Shown here piece after piece: positions 1 to 11,726 of a stretch of DNA of 31,245 bases. Within the stretch, counting starts at the first letter, position 1; the number at the start of each line of letters is the position of its first letter. The stretch lies in the NCBI GenBank assembly GCA_027604505.1, contig JADIIX010000182.1, positions 5,195 through 36,439 of the forward strand, in the 5' to 3' direction. The position numbers were made by a program, and so were the translations under genes. Under the pieces are notes generated by a model. That model was not told where the DNA came from. It searched no databases and worked only from the letters and a program-made list of their open reading frames with translations. The stretch comes from Gonapodya sp. JEL0774 (lineage: Eukaryota > Monoblepharomycota > Monoblepharidomycetes > Monoblepharidales > Gonapodyaceae).

Positions 1-751
1 TAGAGTACGTACAGGGATCGACGCGCGAGCACAATGGCACGACACATGAGCAATTTTAAGACGAGAATGATGGCGTGGGGGTGCAGAGTGGAAGCGGAAG
101 ATGGTTGTGGTGGTGGCGTGTGCATCGCGAGTGGATCGGTGGTGTGCGGGTGGGCGAGGTGGATTGGAACGGCAGGAGATGTGGGACAAGGAAATGGGAA
201 ACGGTTGGAAAGGGGATGTGGGGAATGGGGTATGGTGGAGGAAGGGGATGGGGGTAGGAGAGCGGAAGAGAGGAAAGGGAAGTAAAATGTTTTTCGAGGG
301 ATGGTGGTGGTGGGTCCCGGTCCCGGTACGGTGCGGCGAGAGATCGGCGCGGGCAGCGCTTCCCCCGTGTCACAACTCTGTAAAAGTGCATGCAATGCAG
401 ACCCGACACGGTCAAGGTCACCAGTCACCCGTCTACTCATCTGTGGGAGTGCATGCAGGGCCGCCGGGGGGCAGCGTCGCCGTCACGCACACCCGCTTTC
501 ATGTCTCCCGCTCTCGTGACCCGTTTCCCGGTTCGTCCCGTTTCCCCCGAGCTGCTAACCACCTTTTGGATGCGGACTCGCCGACCGGGCGTCATCCTGT
601 GTGGACGCCATGGTCAACCGCCAAACGTTATGTGTCTGTGAGATACGGACCGCGGACCGCGGTAGGGGATCATTCTCCATGACTGACCCAACACCACCAA
701 CACCCCCCCAAAAACCTCCCTAAAATCATCCCCACCACCCCCAACACTCAC
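1..751. other. Left-edge region without a supported gene
   Basis: GC-rich sequence with marked strand asymmetry: purine-rich on the plus strand to about 310. Open frames on both strands are low-complexity (Gly/Trp-rich on plus, Pro/Ser-rich on minus) and I find no recognisable domain. If the minus-strand gene at 752-1392 is real, its remaining exons or introns would lie here. Confidence 0.4.
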
Positions 752-1392
752 CATCGTCCGCGGCACAGAGCGCGTGCCAGATGGCGACACCGAGGGACTG
801 TTGGGACGGGTGGAGCGCGGCTCGGGCGGGCGTGCGGGACGGTGCGAGGGCAGAGGGGGGAGAGCAGGACGAGGTGGGTTGGGAGTTTGAGGATGATGAC
901 GGGAGAGACGAAGAGGAGGGGGCGGGGCGGGTGCGGGATGGGGGGGGCGTGGAAGTCGGGCGACTGGACCGGGATGCTGGGGGGGGCGGGGGGGAGTGGG
1001 TGATGGAGCGAGCAGGATGGATGGCAGAGAGGAACGGGGGAAAGAGAAAGTGGGTCAACCGAATGCGGGAGTGCGAGAGAATTTTGAGCGGGAAACAGAC
1101 GACACCGCGATACAAAAGCACGGCTGGACGAGGCGGACGGACTGAAGACTCCAAAACCCCAAGAGCAGAACACGGACAACAACAAACAACAATAAAAGAG
1201 CCGACAACAAAACTCCCCGCCGACTGGGAATGGATCAATAGGGGAAAGTTTGCAGGAATCCGCACTCACCGTCGACGGAACCGCACTGGCGGAACAGGAC
1301 GAGAAGGACGACGCGAATGCGGATCGCGCAGCATGTGTGGCACGGGATGCTGCGGCACGAGACACGCGGGCAGCGCAGCGGGATGCGAACAT
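752..1392 (-). CDS. Candidate 5' exons of a mitochondrially targeted protein, partial
   Basis: I do not recognise this protein. On the minus strand an ATG at 1392 opens a 41-residue exon (1392-1270) starting MFASRCAARVSRAAASRATH. It is rich in Ala, Arg and Ser with no acidic residue, the usual character of a mitochondrial matrix presequence, and it ends at a consensus GTGAGT donor. A phase-compatible second exon can be drawn at 797-752 (SLGVAIWHALCAADD plus one base), bounded by CAG and GTGAGT. I could not find a convincing third exon before the left edge, so the gene either runs out of the window or this model is wrong. The plus strand here is strongly purine-rich, so chance open frames on the minus strand are expected. 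Confidence is low and rests mainly on the first exon. Confidence 0.3.
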
Positions 1393-2488
1393 AGCTGGAT
1401 CGCGGGGTGAGAGAAGTGGAAAGTCGGGGGACGGGTGTGACAGGAGAACGTGAGGAAGTAGGCCCGTGCGCATTCTGCCACAAAAAAATGACGTGGCAAC
1501 CGCAAACTTTTACTTTGGTATTTTTGAGTCTGGTTCCCCTCAAAATTCCGGTTGCCGTCAAATGTTTAGAGGTACTATAGTCGTGCAATCACAGAAAATT
1601 GCATTACTGCAACCGATTTCATTTGTCCTCTGGAGGAACACTGACTGCCGAGGAACCTTTGAATCGCCGGCTGTCAGCTGTGAGGCATGTAAGCTTTCGG
1701 GATTTCCCCTGCCGCTGTCGCCTGTAGTGTGCGCACGACTGCCCCAGAGTGCCCCGGGTATGGGGGCCACCAACCTTTGTCCTGCATCATGTGCATATGT
1801 ACATTGATCCTTGATAAGTATCGACACCCAATTTCTCTGAATGTACCACAAGTTCGGTGTTGTTTACGCCGAACACTCGATCTTCTTGAGCTGCTTGGTC
1901 GTAGACCATGAGTGTTGCCCTTGCTCCGTGAGAGTGATAAGACTTGGGGGCCTTCAAGACTCGCACAGGTACGCACGTCAAAATTCCTCAAGGGACCTCG
2001 GACGGGATATTTAAGACAATGCCTGAGCTACTCTGGTGTGCAAATTTCCGGAAAATCCCTTACGGGTTGCTTTCGATTGCGAGGAACTACATGTATGCAG
2101 GAGCAAGACCAGTTCAATATTACTCCGCGCGAGTGTCTGATGTGCTCAATGCCTTGAGACTTTGCAGTAGTAGGCGGGCAACAGTCATCATTCAGTTCTT
2201 GCTTGTGCACAAATATACAAACAAGGTCCTCCTTGCTACATTTTGTGTTCGCGGTGAGTATCGGAAATGTCCCCGAGAAACTGTTTGATTCAAATGGAAA
2301 TTTGCATGTGAGCTCGATCAAAAGCCCCGCTTGCATTTCGTTTGCTGTGGTGGTGGTGATATTAGAAAAAACCCGCACAGACGTGGGAGAAAAACACCAT
2401 ACAAAAATTCCAGATCGAGATAACGGAGAGGGAAGTTGGACCATCTCTTCATGGAACTAGCATCGCTTCGAGTAGAGAAACTAAGAGT
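1393..2488. other. Intergenic region upstream of the mitochondrial RNA polymerase
   Basis: About 1.1 kb between the candidate minus-strand presequence exon and the polymerase start. Short open frames occur on both strands but none shows a domain, codon pattern or splice continuity that I can support. It should contain the promoters of the two divergent genes. I see no clear TATA box or repeat. Confidence 0.5.
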
Positions 2489-5400
2489 ATGGCGTCGGCA
2501 TTTGCGGCAGTGAGCAGCGGAGCAACGATGGCAGGCTCAGCTCGAGTGGGTCAGGGTGGGACAAAAGCGATTGGGATGGGTCGGACGATTACCACCGTGG
2601 GAAGCAGAGTGCAGACGGGAAAAGGAGCGAAGAGAGGAGGCAACAAAGCGGTGACATGTGGTGTTGGACAACCTGCCCGACGTGGTTTCGAAGGATCGTT
2701 CCAACACCACAACCGTTCAGCCCGCGGACGCAACGCGCACACAATAGCACGATTGTCCTCGACTGCGTCTGCGTCACCCTCGCTGCTCAGATCTCCACCC
2801 GTGTTCTCGACCCTTCTAGTTCCCTCGAGTTCCACATCGTCAAAACCCCGCACACTCTCACTGCTCTCCTGTCCTCCTTCTCCCGTCTCTACTCGTGTTT
2901 TCTCGGCATCTTCTATTTCGCGCTCGGCGCTCTCTGTGCTCGCATCTCACCCACCGCAGCATACCCAAGGACATCTGCACAAACAGTCAGATCCTTCCAA
3001 CCCCTCACACACTCACACACTTCGCCAACCCCCCCCCTCTTCCCACAATTCCCTAAACTCCACTTCATATGATGCATTGAGTGATCTTATTGATCTCGAA
3101 CTTTTCTCCCCGACATCTCAATCCCAGTCGTTCTCCCGCTCCTCTCCCGATTCTCATTCGCGCCCCCTTACCCTCCATTCGCCCCGAACCCCCCATTTGC
3201 CCCCAGCCCTCCATTCGTGGGAGCCGTGGATCTTTAACCACCAAGTCTCGACAGACATGGATTACACCCTCTATCCTCTCACTGCGGACAGCGACGAAGA
3301 CACATCTCTCCCCAATCCGCCTGTGGAACACAAGACTGAGGACGATATTACCTTCTTTCGCGATTTCAGGGGGGGCCACATTGCTTCTGCAGCTACCTCA
3401 CCATCGGAGGTGAGTGTCTGGTTTCGTTCCGGCCGATGGAGTCTGTGTTCGTTAGGTTCGATTTCCAGAGTTGGGGCGGATGTACAATTTGTATGTGCTC
3501 GATGTTCGAAACTGGACTCGCTCATTGTAAAGGCTGTAGGGCAGTGCCTACCCTTTGGTGGGTCCTCGGCCAGAGCAAGCTTGTGCCAGGGGTCACCTAG
3601 TTTTGCCGTCGCAGTTTTTCAAGTTTGGTGGCTGCGCCTGACACTGACTGATGTTCTCTCTCTCGTGCTGGGCGTAACTCACCCACCAGTCGGTCTCTCC
3701 CTCCTTCGAGCCCCTCCCGCGCTCCGAATTCTTGCACCAACTCTCCATCTTCCACGCGCTTCTGCTCTCCTCCCTCTCCCCCACACCCTCCACCCCCTCT
3801 ACGTCGTCCCGCGCTGAAGACCATCCCTTCCTCCGCGCTTCTCGTATCCTCAACCGACTTCGCAAAACCAACGCAAACGACGTGTACCTTGCGTTCGAGC
3901 GGGATCCCCGGGCGGTGCAATTGTTGGAACAAGCGGAGGAGGCGTGGAACAGGAATAGTGGTGGTAGCAGAAACGGGAACGGTGTACGGATGAGGGGTGA
4001 ATCAACAAGTAGCCGGACTAGTGAAAGGGATAAGGAGCTCGACTCTATTTGGACACCATATCCACTTGAGGACACAGCGAGCACGACGTTTGGACTCACG
4101 TCGCCCACCCGCTCGGACGAGGCAGATTCTATCTCGCAATCTGCCTTCCAAAGAAGGTCCTCTCCATCAAATTTTCAATCAACCACACAACCCTCCGAAT
4201 TCACAACCACTTCACAAACAGAAGGCGAAGAACTCGCAGCGCTTCTGTCGGAATCTTCGTTACCGCCTTTGGATCCCGAAAGTTGGTTGGCAAAAGTCAA
4301 GCTAGTGGGCGAGGTGGGTTGCTGACATGTAGACTGTGCTCAGTTTTTGGTTGTGTGGGTGGACCGGTGGGAAGGACTCGATTTTGGGGTGACAGGATTC
4401 GAAATGGGCGATTTTCGGTTTTGACAACTTTCTACGTGATCGGATAATTATGTGCCCAATTGGGTATTGGTGTCTATTTTGATTTCTGACTTCCTCATAT
4501 CACTTTACCCTCATTCACTCCGCCACACTCTCCTATAGAGCCCGACACTCAGCATCCTAACCCGTCTACTTCGCCATGTACCTTCTCACATCCAATCCCA
4601 ACCCGAAATTCAATCCCGGTCCGAATCTTCCTTCACTTCCAGTCCCGCCATGACTCCGGATCCATCTGTGGAACTTCAAATCCTTCTTGACCGCCTTTCC
4701 CTGATTGCCTCTCAAGCCCGTTTCGATTCTAGTTCGTCATTCTCGCCAACATCGAAAGTGATGCGGGTCGTCGGACGACAATCGGTCTGGGAGTGGGCGA
4801 AAGCGGTGGCCAGCCGGGTGAGGGGTGAAAATGTTCAAGATGAAAAAGTGGGCTTGGACAAGGATGCGACAAGAGATAAGGACGTGAGGACTGTTCTGGA
4901 GTGGATCGGGGCAGACCAGGCAGGATACTTGACGGTGATCGAAGTAGTGAAGGTGAGCTGTAGAAAGGGGGATATAGTGGGCTCCGAGGTGTGGGGGACC
5001 GTCGTGTTTCGTGATATAAATGGTCAATCACAAACCATCCATGGTCGTGTTTGTGGATGTGAGCCCATTCTAGCGTTACCCATTCTCTCCACTCTGTTTC
5101 ATTGTTAGGTGCTCACCTCTCAAACTACAGCCACTCCTCATTTTCGATCCGGCTCACCGCTGCCAACTGTTTCAGGGGAAATCAATGGCGATTCCATAAA
5201 CCCAATGACACGGATGTCTGCTCCCTATCACTTGGTCGCTAATCATATAGGCCTTGCGGTGCAGCGAGAGTATGCGGCCAAATGCGTCGCAGCACACCGT
5301 CCAAGTTTCAAGGTTACGGCAGATCCGCGAACTGCGGGGGAGGTGGAAAACGATGTGTTGAATTCAAGACAGTGGAGGCGAATCAAGGAGGTTGTTGCGA

Positions 5401-8360
5401 GAGGAAGGTGGCCCTTGGCTCAGAAATTGCTAGGGCGAGCTGCGGTGGGTGTTGTCTTAGCGACGTTTCGTTTCGTTTTGTGACTGGTGCCGAGAGGAGC
5501 ACTGCTGAACCCCGTCACTACATGTTGCGCACAACACCTCCCCAATTCAGTCTTCTTCCTCCTTCGGTGCTCTTGACTTTCCTTGGCACCCTGTATGGCC
5601 CCACGTCCTCGTGTTGCGTGTGGGCGCCTTCCTGCTGGATGCCCTGATACTTACTGCCAAAGTACTCACCCCAGGATCCGATTCCGCCCACACGCTCCCT
5701 GACTCCAACTCGACCTCAGACTTCGCCACGGCGCCCGAAACCCGCCCTGCTTTCCACCACCGCCTAGTTCGCGTCGCTGGAGCTGACCCAAACCACATGC
5801 GGACCTACGGGGTGGTTATGGCGGACGACGCGATTGCCGATTGGGCTCAGAAGGTGCCCAGTGGAGTGGAGGGTGCATATCTACCTATGGTGGTTGAGCC
5901 GAGAGAGTGGACGGGAGTTCAATCCGGGGGATATTTCGGGAGGGACGGTGAGTATGGTGACTGAGTATTGGTAGGATCAAGGACGCTGACGTACAATCTT
6001 CGACGACCCTTTGAGCCCGCATCATGCACACCTCACCAACGAGTCCCGAACAGCTAGCATATCTCCGTGCTGCCGATTCCCGGTCGCACCTCTCATACTT
6101 TTTCTCGGCGCTCACGTACCTAGGTTCCACACCTTGGCAGATCAACCAAGCTATCCTGTCTGTTGTTTTAGAGGTCTGGAACTCAGGTTTGAGTTTGGGT
6201 GATATTCCGCCGGAGGAAGGAATTATTCCAGGACCTGCTCCCTTCGATCGGAGACAATGGAGCTCTGTACCAGCGGACGACAAGGATGCGAAGCGTACTT
6301 TTGCAATAAAGGTAGCTGAGCGAGCTGCGTGGCTCAAATCAGAGCGGGAGCGGTTCTCGGGCCGCTGCGATATGGCCGGCAAGATTGCTGTGGCTTGCGC
6401 CTTTGCGGAGAAAAAGATCTACTTCCCGCACTATGTAGATTTCAGGGGGAGGGCGTACCCGATCCCTCCCAATCTCAACCACGTGGGAAACGATTTAAGC
6501 AGGGGACTGCTTCAATTCTATGAACGAAAGCCATTGGGAGTACGTGGTGTCTTTTGGCTCAGGGTCCATCTTGCAAACACGTATGGATTCGACAAAGCAC
6601 CCTTTGATGACCGCGCTAAATGGGTTGACGAAAATTGGGATGAAATTCTCGACTCAGCGAAGAATCCCCTTGAAGGGCGCCGGTGGTGGACGAAAGCGGA
6701 TGCACCATTCCAGTGTCTTGCAGCGTGCAAAGAGATTGTTGCCGCGAGCGAGCATCCGAATGGAGCGGAAGCATACTGTTGTGGACTCCCCGTGCAGCTG
6801 GACGGTTCGTGTAACGGATTGCAGCACTACGCGGCGTTGGGAGGCGATTCCATTGGTGCCAAGGAAGTGAATTTGATGCCAGGACAGCAGCCCGGGGATG
6901 TGTATACTGGTGTGGCGAAAATCGTGTCAAGGTTGGTGGAGGACGACGCAACTGCTGGGATCGAAGTTGCGAAGATTGCAAGAGGCAAGGTGAACCGTGC
7001 GCTGGTAAAGCAAACTGTCATGACGCAAAGTTATGGCGTGACGTTTATTGGCGCGAGGGAACAAATAAACAACCGTTTGAAGGAGGCGAAGTTAGCTGGC
7101 GAGCATGACCTGTCTGACACAGACATTTTTCGGTGTGCTAGCTACCTGGCGAAATTGACCAACCGTGCGGTGGCGGAGATGTTCACTGGCGCCAGAGGAA
7201 TTCAAGAATGGCTTAACAAAGTTGCGTTGATCGTGTGTTCCAGCGTGGATGCGCGGCACGTGGACCCTAGGGAATTGATTGTAACTGAAGTCCTGGAGAC
7301 GATGGGGATCGTAAAAAACGGGCAACCTGTGCGCAAAGGTGTCGAAGCAGTGCAAGTAGACCAAATGCTAGAGGAGCTGTCTGGTGTGAAGGAGGATCAC
7401 GAGGAGCCCACTGCCTTAAGGTCCTCCCCGTCTGGGGATGAAGCGGTGCCAGATTCATCACCTGCCACAGATCTAACTGGGTTTGTTCACGATTCTATCG
7501 TGGATTCGAGCGGTCTTGTTGGTGACCTTACACGCCAGCTTCCTCCTGAGAAACGTGACAACAACTCCGTCACAGTAAAGAGACCCCGAAATAGAACCCG
7601 CACGTACGAACTCCCTGGGGCTGTGCTCCGGAACACTACGTTGGTGTGGACAACTCCACTCGGATTACCCGTGGTTCAACCTTACCGAGATCTTCCCACG
7701 AGGAGCATCAAGACACGTTTTCAGAATCTGATCGTGTCGGATCCCACTCTGAAAGGTTCCATCAACCACATGAAGCAGTCAAGCGCTTTCCCACCCAACT
7801 TCATCCACTCCCTCGATGCCACCCACATGATGCTCACTGCACTTCACATGAAAGCCCTCGGGCTACCTTTTGCCGCTGTCCACGACTCCTTCTGGGCACA
7901 TCCAGCTAATGTGGATGATATGGCAAGGGTGCTCAGGGAGGAATTCGTGAGATTGCACGACGGAGGGAGCGAAGGCCGTGGTGTAATGCGGAAGCTCAGA
8001 GACGAGCTTTTGGAGCGATATGGATCGAACAAAGTGCCAGTACGCATAAGGCTACCGAGACCACTTGCAAAGGAGCTCTGGGTCGAGGTCACAGCCAAGG
8101 AGGCGGAACGAGGCTCCAACACGGGATCTTCGCTTTTGGATTCCGAACTGGGAATGCACTCTACACCCACGTTAAGAGGGAGACGGAAGAATGCAGACAA
8201 ACCAGAAACAAACAAAACCAAAATTGGAGAGAAACGCCTCAAAGTTGGAGCACTGAGTGTAATGGCGTGGGTGGAATTGCGTCACTTGATACCGGAGCTG
8301 CCTCCTCGAGGTAATTTTGATATTCGCCAAGTCAAGGAGAGTCCCTACTTCTTCCACTGA
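2489..8360 (+). CDS. RPO41: Mitochondrial DNA-directed RNA polymerase (T7-phage type)
   Basis: Single-subunit polymerase that transcribes mitochondrial DNA. My model has six exons: 2489-3409, 3690-4313, 4539-4952, 5109-5444, 5551-5947 and 6016-8360, phases continuous, about 1678 residues (yeast Rpo41 is 1351). The first 300 residues are Ser/Thr/Pro/Arg-rich and could hold the mitochondrial presequence; the start is the least certain part. Exon 5 ends in GGYFGRD and exon 6 opens at SPEQLAYL, the usual junction of the N-terminal extension and the polymerase core. The palm and finger motifs are intact: DFRGRAYP (about 1039), QLDGSCNG with catalytic Asp near 1160, KQTVMTQSYG with Lys near 1229, and HDSFWAH with catalytic Asp near 1521. 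The C-terminus ends SPYFFH, matching the family's aromatic tail. About 120 extra low-complexity residues (roughly 1316-1436) sit before VWTTPLGLPVVQPY. The acceptor of intron 1 could also be at 3710. Confidence 0.95.
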
Positions 8361-8778
8361 ACCGTAACCCATATACATATGTAAATATCATGTAAGAATT
8401 AGACACACTATGGTTTATCGGATCCGCATCCGGGATGCTGTCGTAGATGTAAACGCTCTATTCTGCAACAAAAAGCTCAGTGCGACTACTTTTGCAACCA
8501 GCACGACCTCGCGTTGCATTGCACGAACCGCCGATACTGTCGCCCACGACACGAAGAGGCGGATCGCATCTCCCACGAGCGATAAATGCAGTACGGTGAT
8601 CACGAACAGAGCGAATTGCGCTTCAAAGAGTCTCGTTGTATTGTACAGTTATTCCTATATCTTGATCTCCTCAATAACCTTCGCCGTCACTTAATCTCGC
8701 GTTCACAATCAGTTCCGATCCAACATCCACCTTCCACCTTCCCACCTCCCCGTCCAGCTGGCCTTCCAACTCAACCCC
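8361..8778. other. Convergent intergenic spacer
   Basis: About 420 bases between the stop of the mitochondrial RNA polymerase (+) and the stop of the unrecognised gene (-). It should contain both 3' untranslated regions. The stretch after the polymerase stop is locally AT-rich (8365-8405). I see no gene or repeat in it. Confidence 0.5.
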
Positions 8779-10568
8779 CTACATCATCTTCTCCTCCCCC
8801 TTATACTCCCTGATTGGCGTCGAAAACACCGCGTGTCTTGTGAACCGTATCCCCGCTCCCATATCCTCTGGTCCCACCCCATGCCCGTGCCCGTGGCCCT
8901 CCCTCGACCCTGACCCCTCCTCACCCACCATCGTCGCACCGTGCATGTGATCCGCGTCCCTTCCGTGCCGCAGCACCCCGTGTCCTCCCCCCGTGCCTGC
9001 CATACCCATCCCTTGGGTCTCTCTCCCGGCGCCCAATCCGGGTGCGGGAGCGGCTTGAACGGGAGACTGAGATGGGGACTGCGCCTGCGACTCGACGAGC
9101 GCAGGCTGGGGCACGGTGCAGTACACTGTGCGGCCTTCGTGGGCGTGGTGGGTCCATATGGTGATGGGGTTGCGGAAGGCGGCGAGGGTGGCCTGGAAGA
9201 ATGGGAAAAGGGTGAGATTGGGGTGTCAGTGAGCCGAAGAGGGAGGGGCGGGGGAGGGGGACTTGGGGAGGCGGGGAGAGGTAGCACTCCACACCTCACA
9301 CCGTTTCCGGACGGTGCTAGAACTCTCGTGGGCCATCACTTGCGACCCGACACCGACACCGTGACTCTAGTTTTCAAGATCCATTGTCCCTTCACCACCA
9401 TCCACCCCTTTCCCCCCTTCACCACTCCACCAGCACTGCCTGCCCCATCTCACCTCATCCGGCATCTCGGTAAGATCCACCCCCACAAAGTCCTTTTCGT
9501 AGTCCGCGCTCGTGGTGGATTTCCAATGGACGCACGAGGTGTCGGGTGGGGGGGTGGCGAGGTCGCGTCTGGCAAGAAGACAGAGGGCACAGAGGGGGAT
9601 TGTAATGTGAGAGGGAAGAGGTAGAGGGGATGGGGAGGAGGCACGAGGTGGGAGCAGGTCAGCGGATGATGCTGGACATGGTCCGATGGGGCAAGAGGGG
9701 GTCCATGCACCGGGCTCGGGCTCAGAGCACCGAGGTCCACAGAAGCAGTTTCCTCTGCATCCATGTCCAGTCAAGCCGCACACTCGATCCCATCCCCCGA
9801 TCCACTCCGCCATCCGAATTTGACCAGATCCCCCGTTTCCTCGCCCACCCCCCTCCACGTTCGTCAACCCCCACCCCGCCCCCGTCGCTGAACGAACTTA
9901 CTTTGCAATCTCCAACAACTCTCTCTCCACTTTAGCCCTGCGGACGCCAATACGGGGCTCTTTCATGGCCTGGACGACGGTTGAGGGAGTGGTGGAGGCG
10001 GTGGCATTGCCACCGGGTAGGACAGGGGAGGGGTGAGGGTGGTTGGGAGGGATGGAGGAGTCGGTGGGGGGCATCTGAGGCAGTAAAGAAGGGGAGGGGG
10101 TGAGGTGATAGGAAAGCAGAACAGAAAGAAGCGTGAGTCGAGGGATGGGGAAAGGTGAGGTCGAGGGAATGGGAAGTGGCGCCTGGGAGCGAGGAGTGAG
10201 GCTGAAGGAGATGCACGAGGGCACTCGGTGGTTCGAGGGAGAGTAGGGGATTCATTACAGTGGGTGTAGGCGGGCTCATCAGGACATGCGTCAGAGGTAT
10301 TTGATGAGTCCTTAGCCCGCCAATCGATCCACGAATGGTAGATTACGATGGTGATTTCATTCATCCGCGCTGGACACGTTCCACTCTGTCCTGGTTACTG
10401 AGGCGCGGAGTGCAAGCTCCGACAAACCGAGGAGCAGTGGATTTTATTTGACATCTCTCAGGAATGGAGGGAGGATGGGAAAGGAGGGGTCAAGGAGAAC
10501 GAGAGGGTACTGACCCTTGGCGACTTGAGCTTGTCCTGGTCGGGGTGGGGGAAGCCGACGGCTCTCAT
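8779..10568 (-). CDS. Unrecognised four-exon protein, about 251 residues
   Basis: I do not recognise the family. The model is 10568-10515, 10074-9902, 9568-9454 and 9192-8779 on the minus strand. All three junctions keep phase (0, 2, 0) with consensus sites (GTCAGT, GTAAGT, GTGAGA donors; TCAG, CCAG, CCAG acceptors), which is the main support. The start reads MRAVGFPHPDQDKLKSPR. The best-conserved-looking stretch crosses exons 2 to 4: RAKVERELLEIAKRDLATPP, then DYEKDFVGVDLTEMPDE, then ATLAAFRNPITIWTHHAHEG. The last 100 residues are Gly/His/Gln-rich and end in basic and acidic residues (REYKGEEKMM). No signal peptide or membrane segment is apparent. Exon 1 is the weakest part: its intron is about 440 nt and translation could start instead at the Met that opens exon 2 (10074). 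Confidence 0.6.
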
Positions 10569-11726
10569 TTCGACTGGAGATAAGTGATATTGGGACAGAG
10601 AAGATCATTGGATCCGTTAGAAATCAGAGAGAAGCAAGAATTCCAGAGAGTGAGTGCGGATTGGGGATTGGGCGAACACGGAGCGTCCATCCCCACCACC
10701 CCTGTCCCCTCCCTATTTCAATCGTCATTTCGATAATCAAATCTGCGGTCCGATCTTGAGGTTTGGGCACCCCAGTGTATCCCGCTCCGTCGGCAGTGGT
10801 GGCCCTTTCCAACATACATCAGCTGTCACTTGAAGCAAAGAAGAGACGCACCCCAGTTGCCTATGAGCGTTGCGCCCACCGGGCCATGTCTGTTCCAAGC
10901 GGAGTCAATGGTTGAAATAATGGAATTCTGGTATGGCATCGCTGGAATTGATGGACGGGGGTGACTGTTTGGAGTGGGCAGGCGGTTGACAGCAGTGGCA
11001 CACGGGGTGACAGATGATGGGGGTGTGATGGGTGAGTATAGTCGATGCAGAGGTAATGTCGATCTGATGCTGTCTGAAATGTGACCCGCGGTTCTCCATG
11101 CTGTGGCCATCTGTGGTCCGATCTGCCTTCACCAAAACCAACCCAACCCGCCCATCAACTCTTCGCGTATCTATACATACAAGACATATGTACATAATAA
11201 ATTACGAAAATTCGTTATTTTATTTTAGTCACGAATCCCTCGCAAGAAAGACATATGTACATAATAAATTACGAAAATTCGTTGTTTTATTTTAGTCACG
11301 AATCCCTCGCAAGAGGGCACGTGACTGATATTTTACTCCCCAACTAACCCCTTGCCCACTCCGGCTATTACATCAGTTCTTCTCCTTGCGAGGAATCCAC
11401 GCCAGTGGAATCTGCGAGACGGAGCTAATACAAAGGCAACTTCTTTGCTTTTGCAATAATTAAGCAGGATGGCAGCATTGTTTGCGAGTCGAGCTGACGG
11501 AGTATATGTGCACCGAGGTTCAAACACCCAGCCAAGTACAGCGCCATGTCAGACAACGTTCAAGGAAATATTCCGTCCGTCCAGCTTTCTTGCAATAGAT
11601 TGGGTAAAAGGGGAAACGTTTAACGAAAGGCGGGTGCAAACGGGTTCCGCCTCACAAATGCCGCCCTTGCCCACAACAACACACGGCAGCAATCCAACAT
11701 TGATTGTTTTGAATCCACCACTCCCG
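10569..11726. other. Divergent intergenic region
   Basis: Lies between the start of the minus-strand unknown gene and the AP endonuclease. A minus-strand open frame at 10826-11110 (starting MATAWRTAGH) and a plus-strand frame from 11469 to the endonuclease start could be upstream coding parts, but nothing else supports them. The stretch 11160-11340 is AT-rich and contains a 66-bp tandem duplication. A CACGTG hexamer lies at 11318-11323, immediately after the repeat; it is the E-box core bound by bHLH factors, but one occurrence is weak evidence. Confidence 0.5.
11184..11315. repeat. Two tandem copies of a 66-bp AT-rich unit
   Basis: Copy one is 11184-11249 and copy two 11250-11315. They start GACATATGTACATAATAAAT and end at TCCCTCGCAAG plus two or three bases. 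I find only one internal mismatch (TTATTTT versus TTGTTTT) and a difference at the final base. Each copy contains the short inverted repeat ACGAA-AA-TTCGT. The high identity suggests a recent duplication. It lies about 410 bases upstream of the AP endonuclease start, in otherwise GC-rich DNA. Confidence 0.95.

Noticed and set aside
781-1410. Long plus-strand open frame of 209 codons
   Set aside because: It is Gly/Arg/Glu-rich sequence arising from purine-rich DNA, antisense to the presequence-like exon, with no domain.
2656-3072. Alternative plus-strand open frame overlapping exon 1 of the mitochondrial RNA polymerase
   Set aside because: It lacks a splice connection to the polymerase core, whereas the frame from 2489 joins exon 2 in phase.
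8941-9624. Plus-strand open frame of 227 codons
   Set aside because: It is antisense to exons 3 and 4 of the minus-strand gene, which has phase-matched splice sites; the plus frame has no domain.
11469-11726. Upstream ATG extending the AP endonuclease by 86 residues
   Set aside because: The added residues show no clear leader, and MPPRKNK at 11727 is a more typical start; kept only as an alternative.
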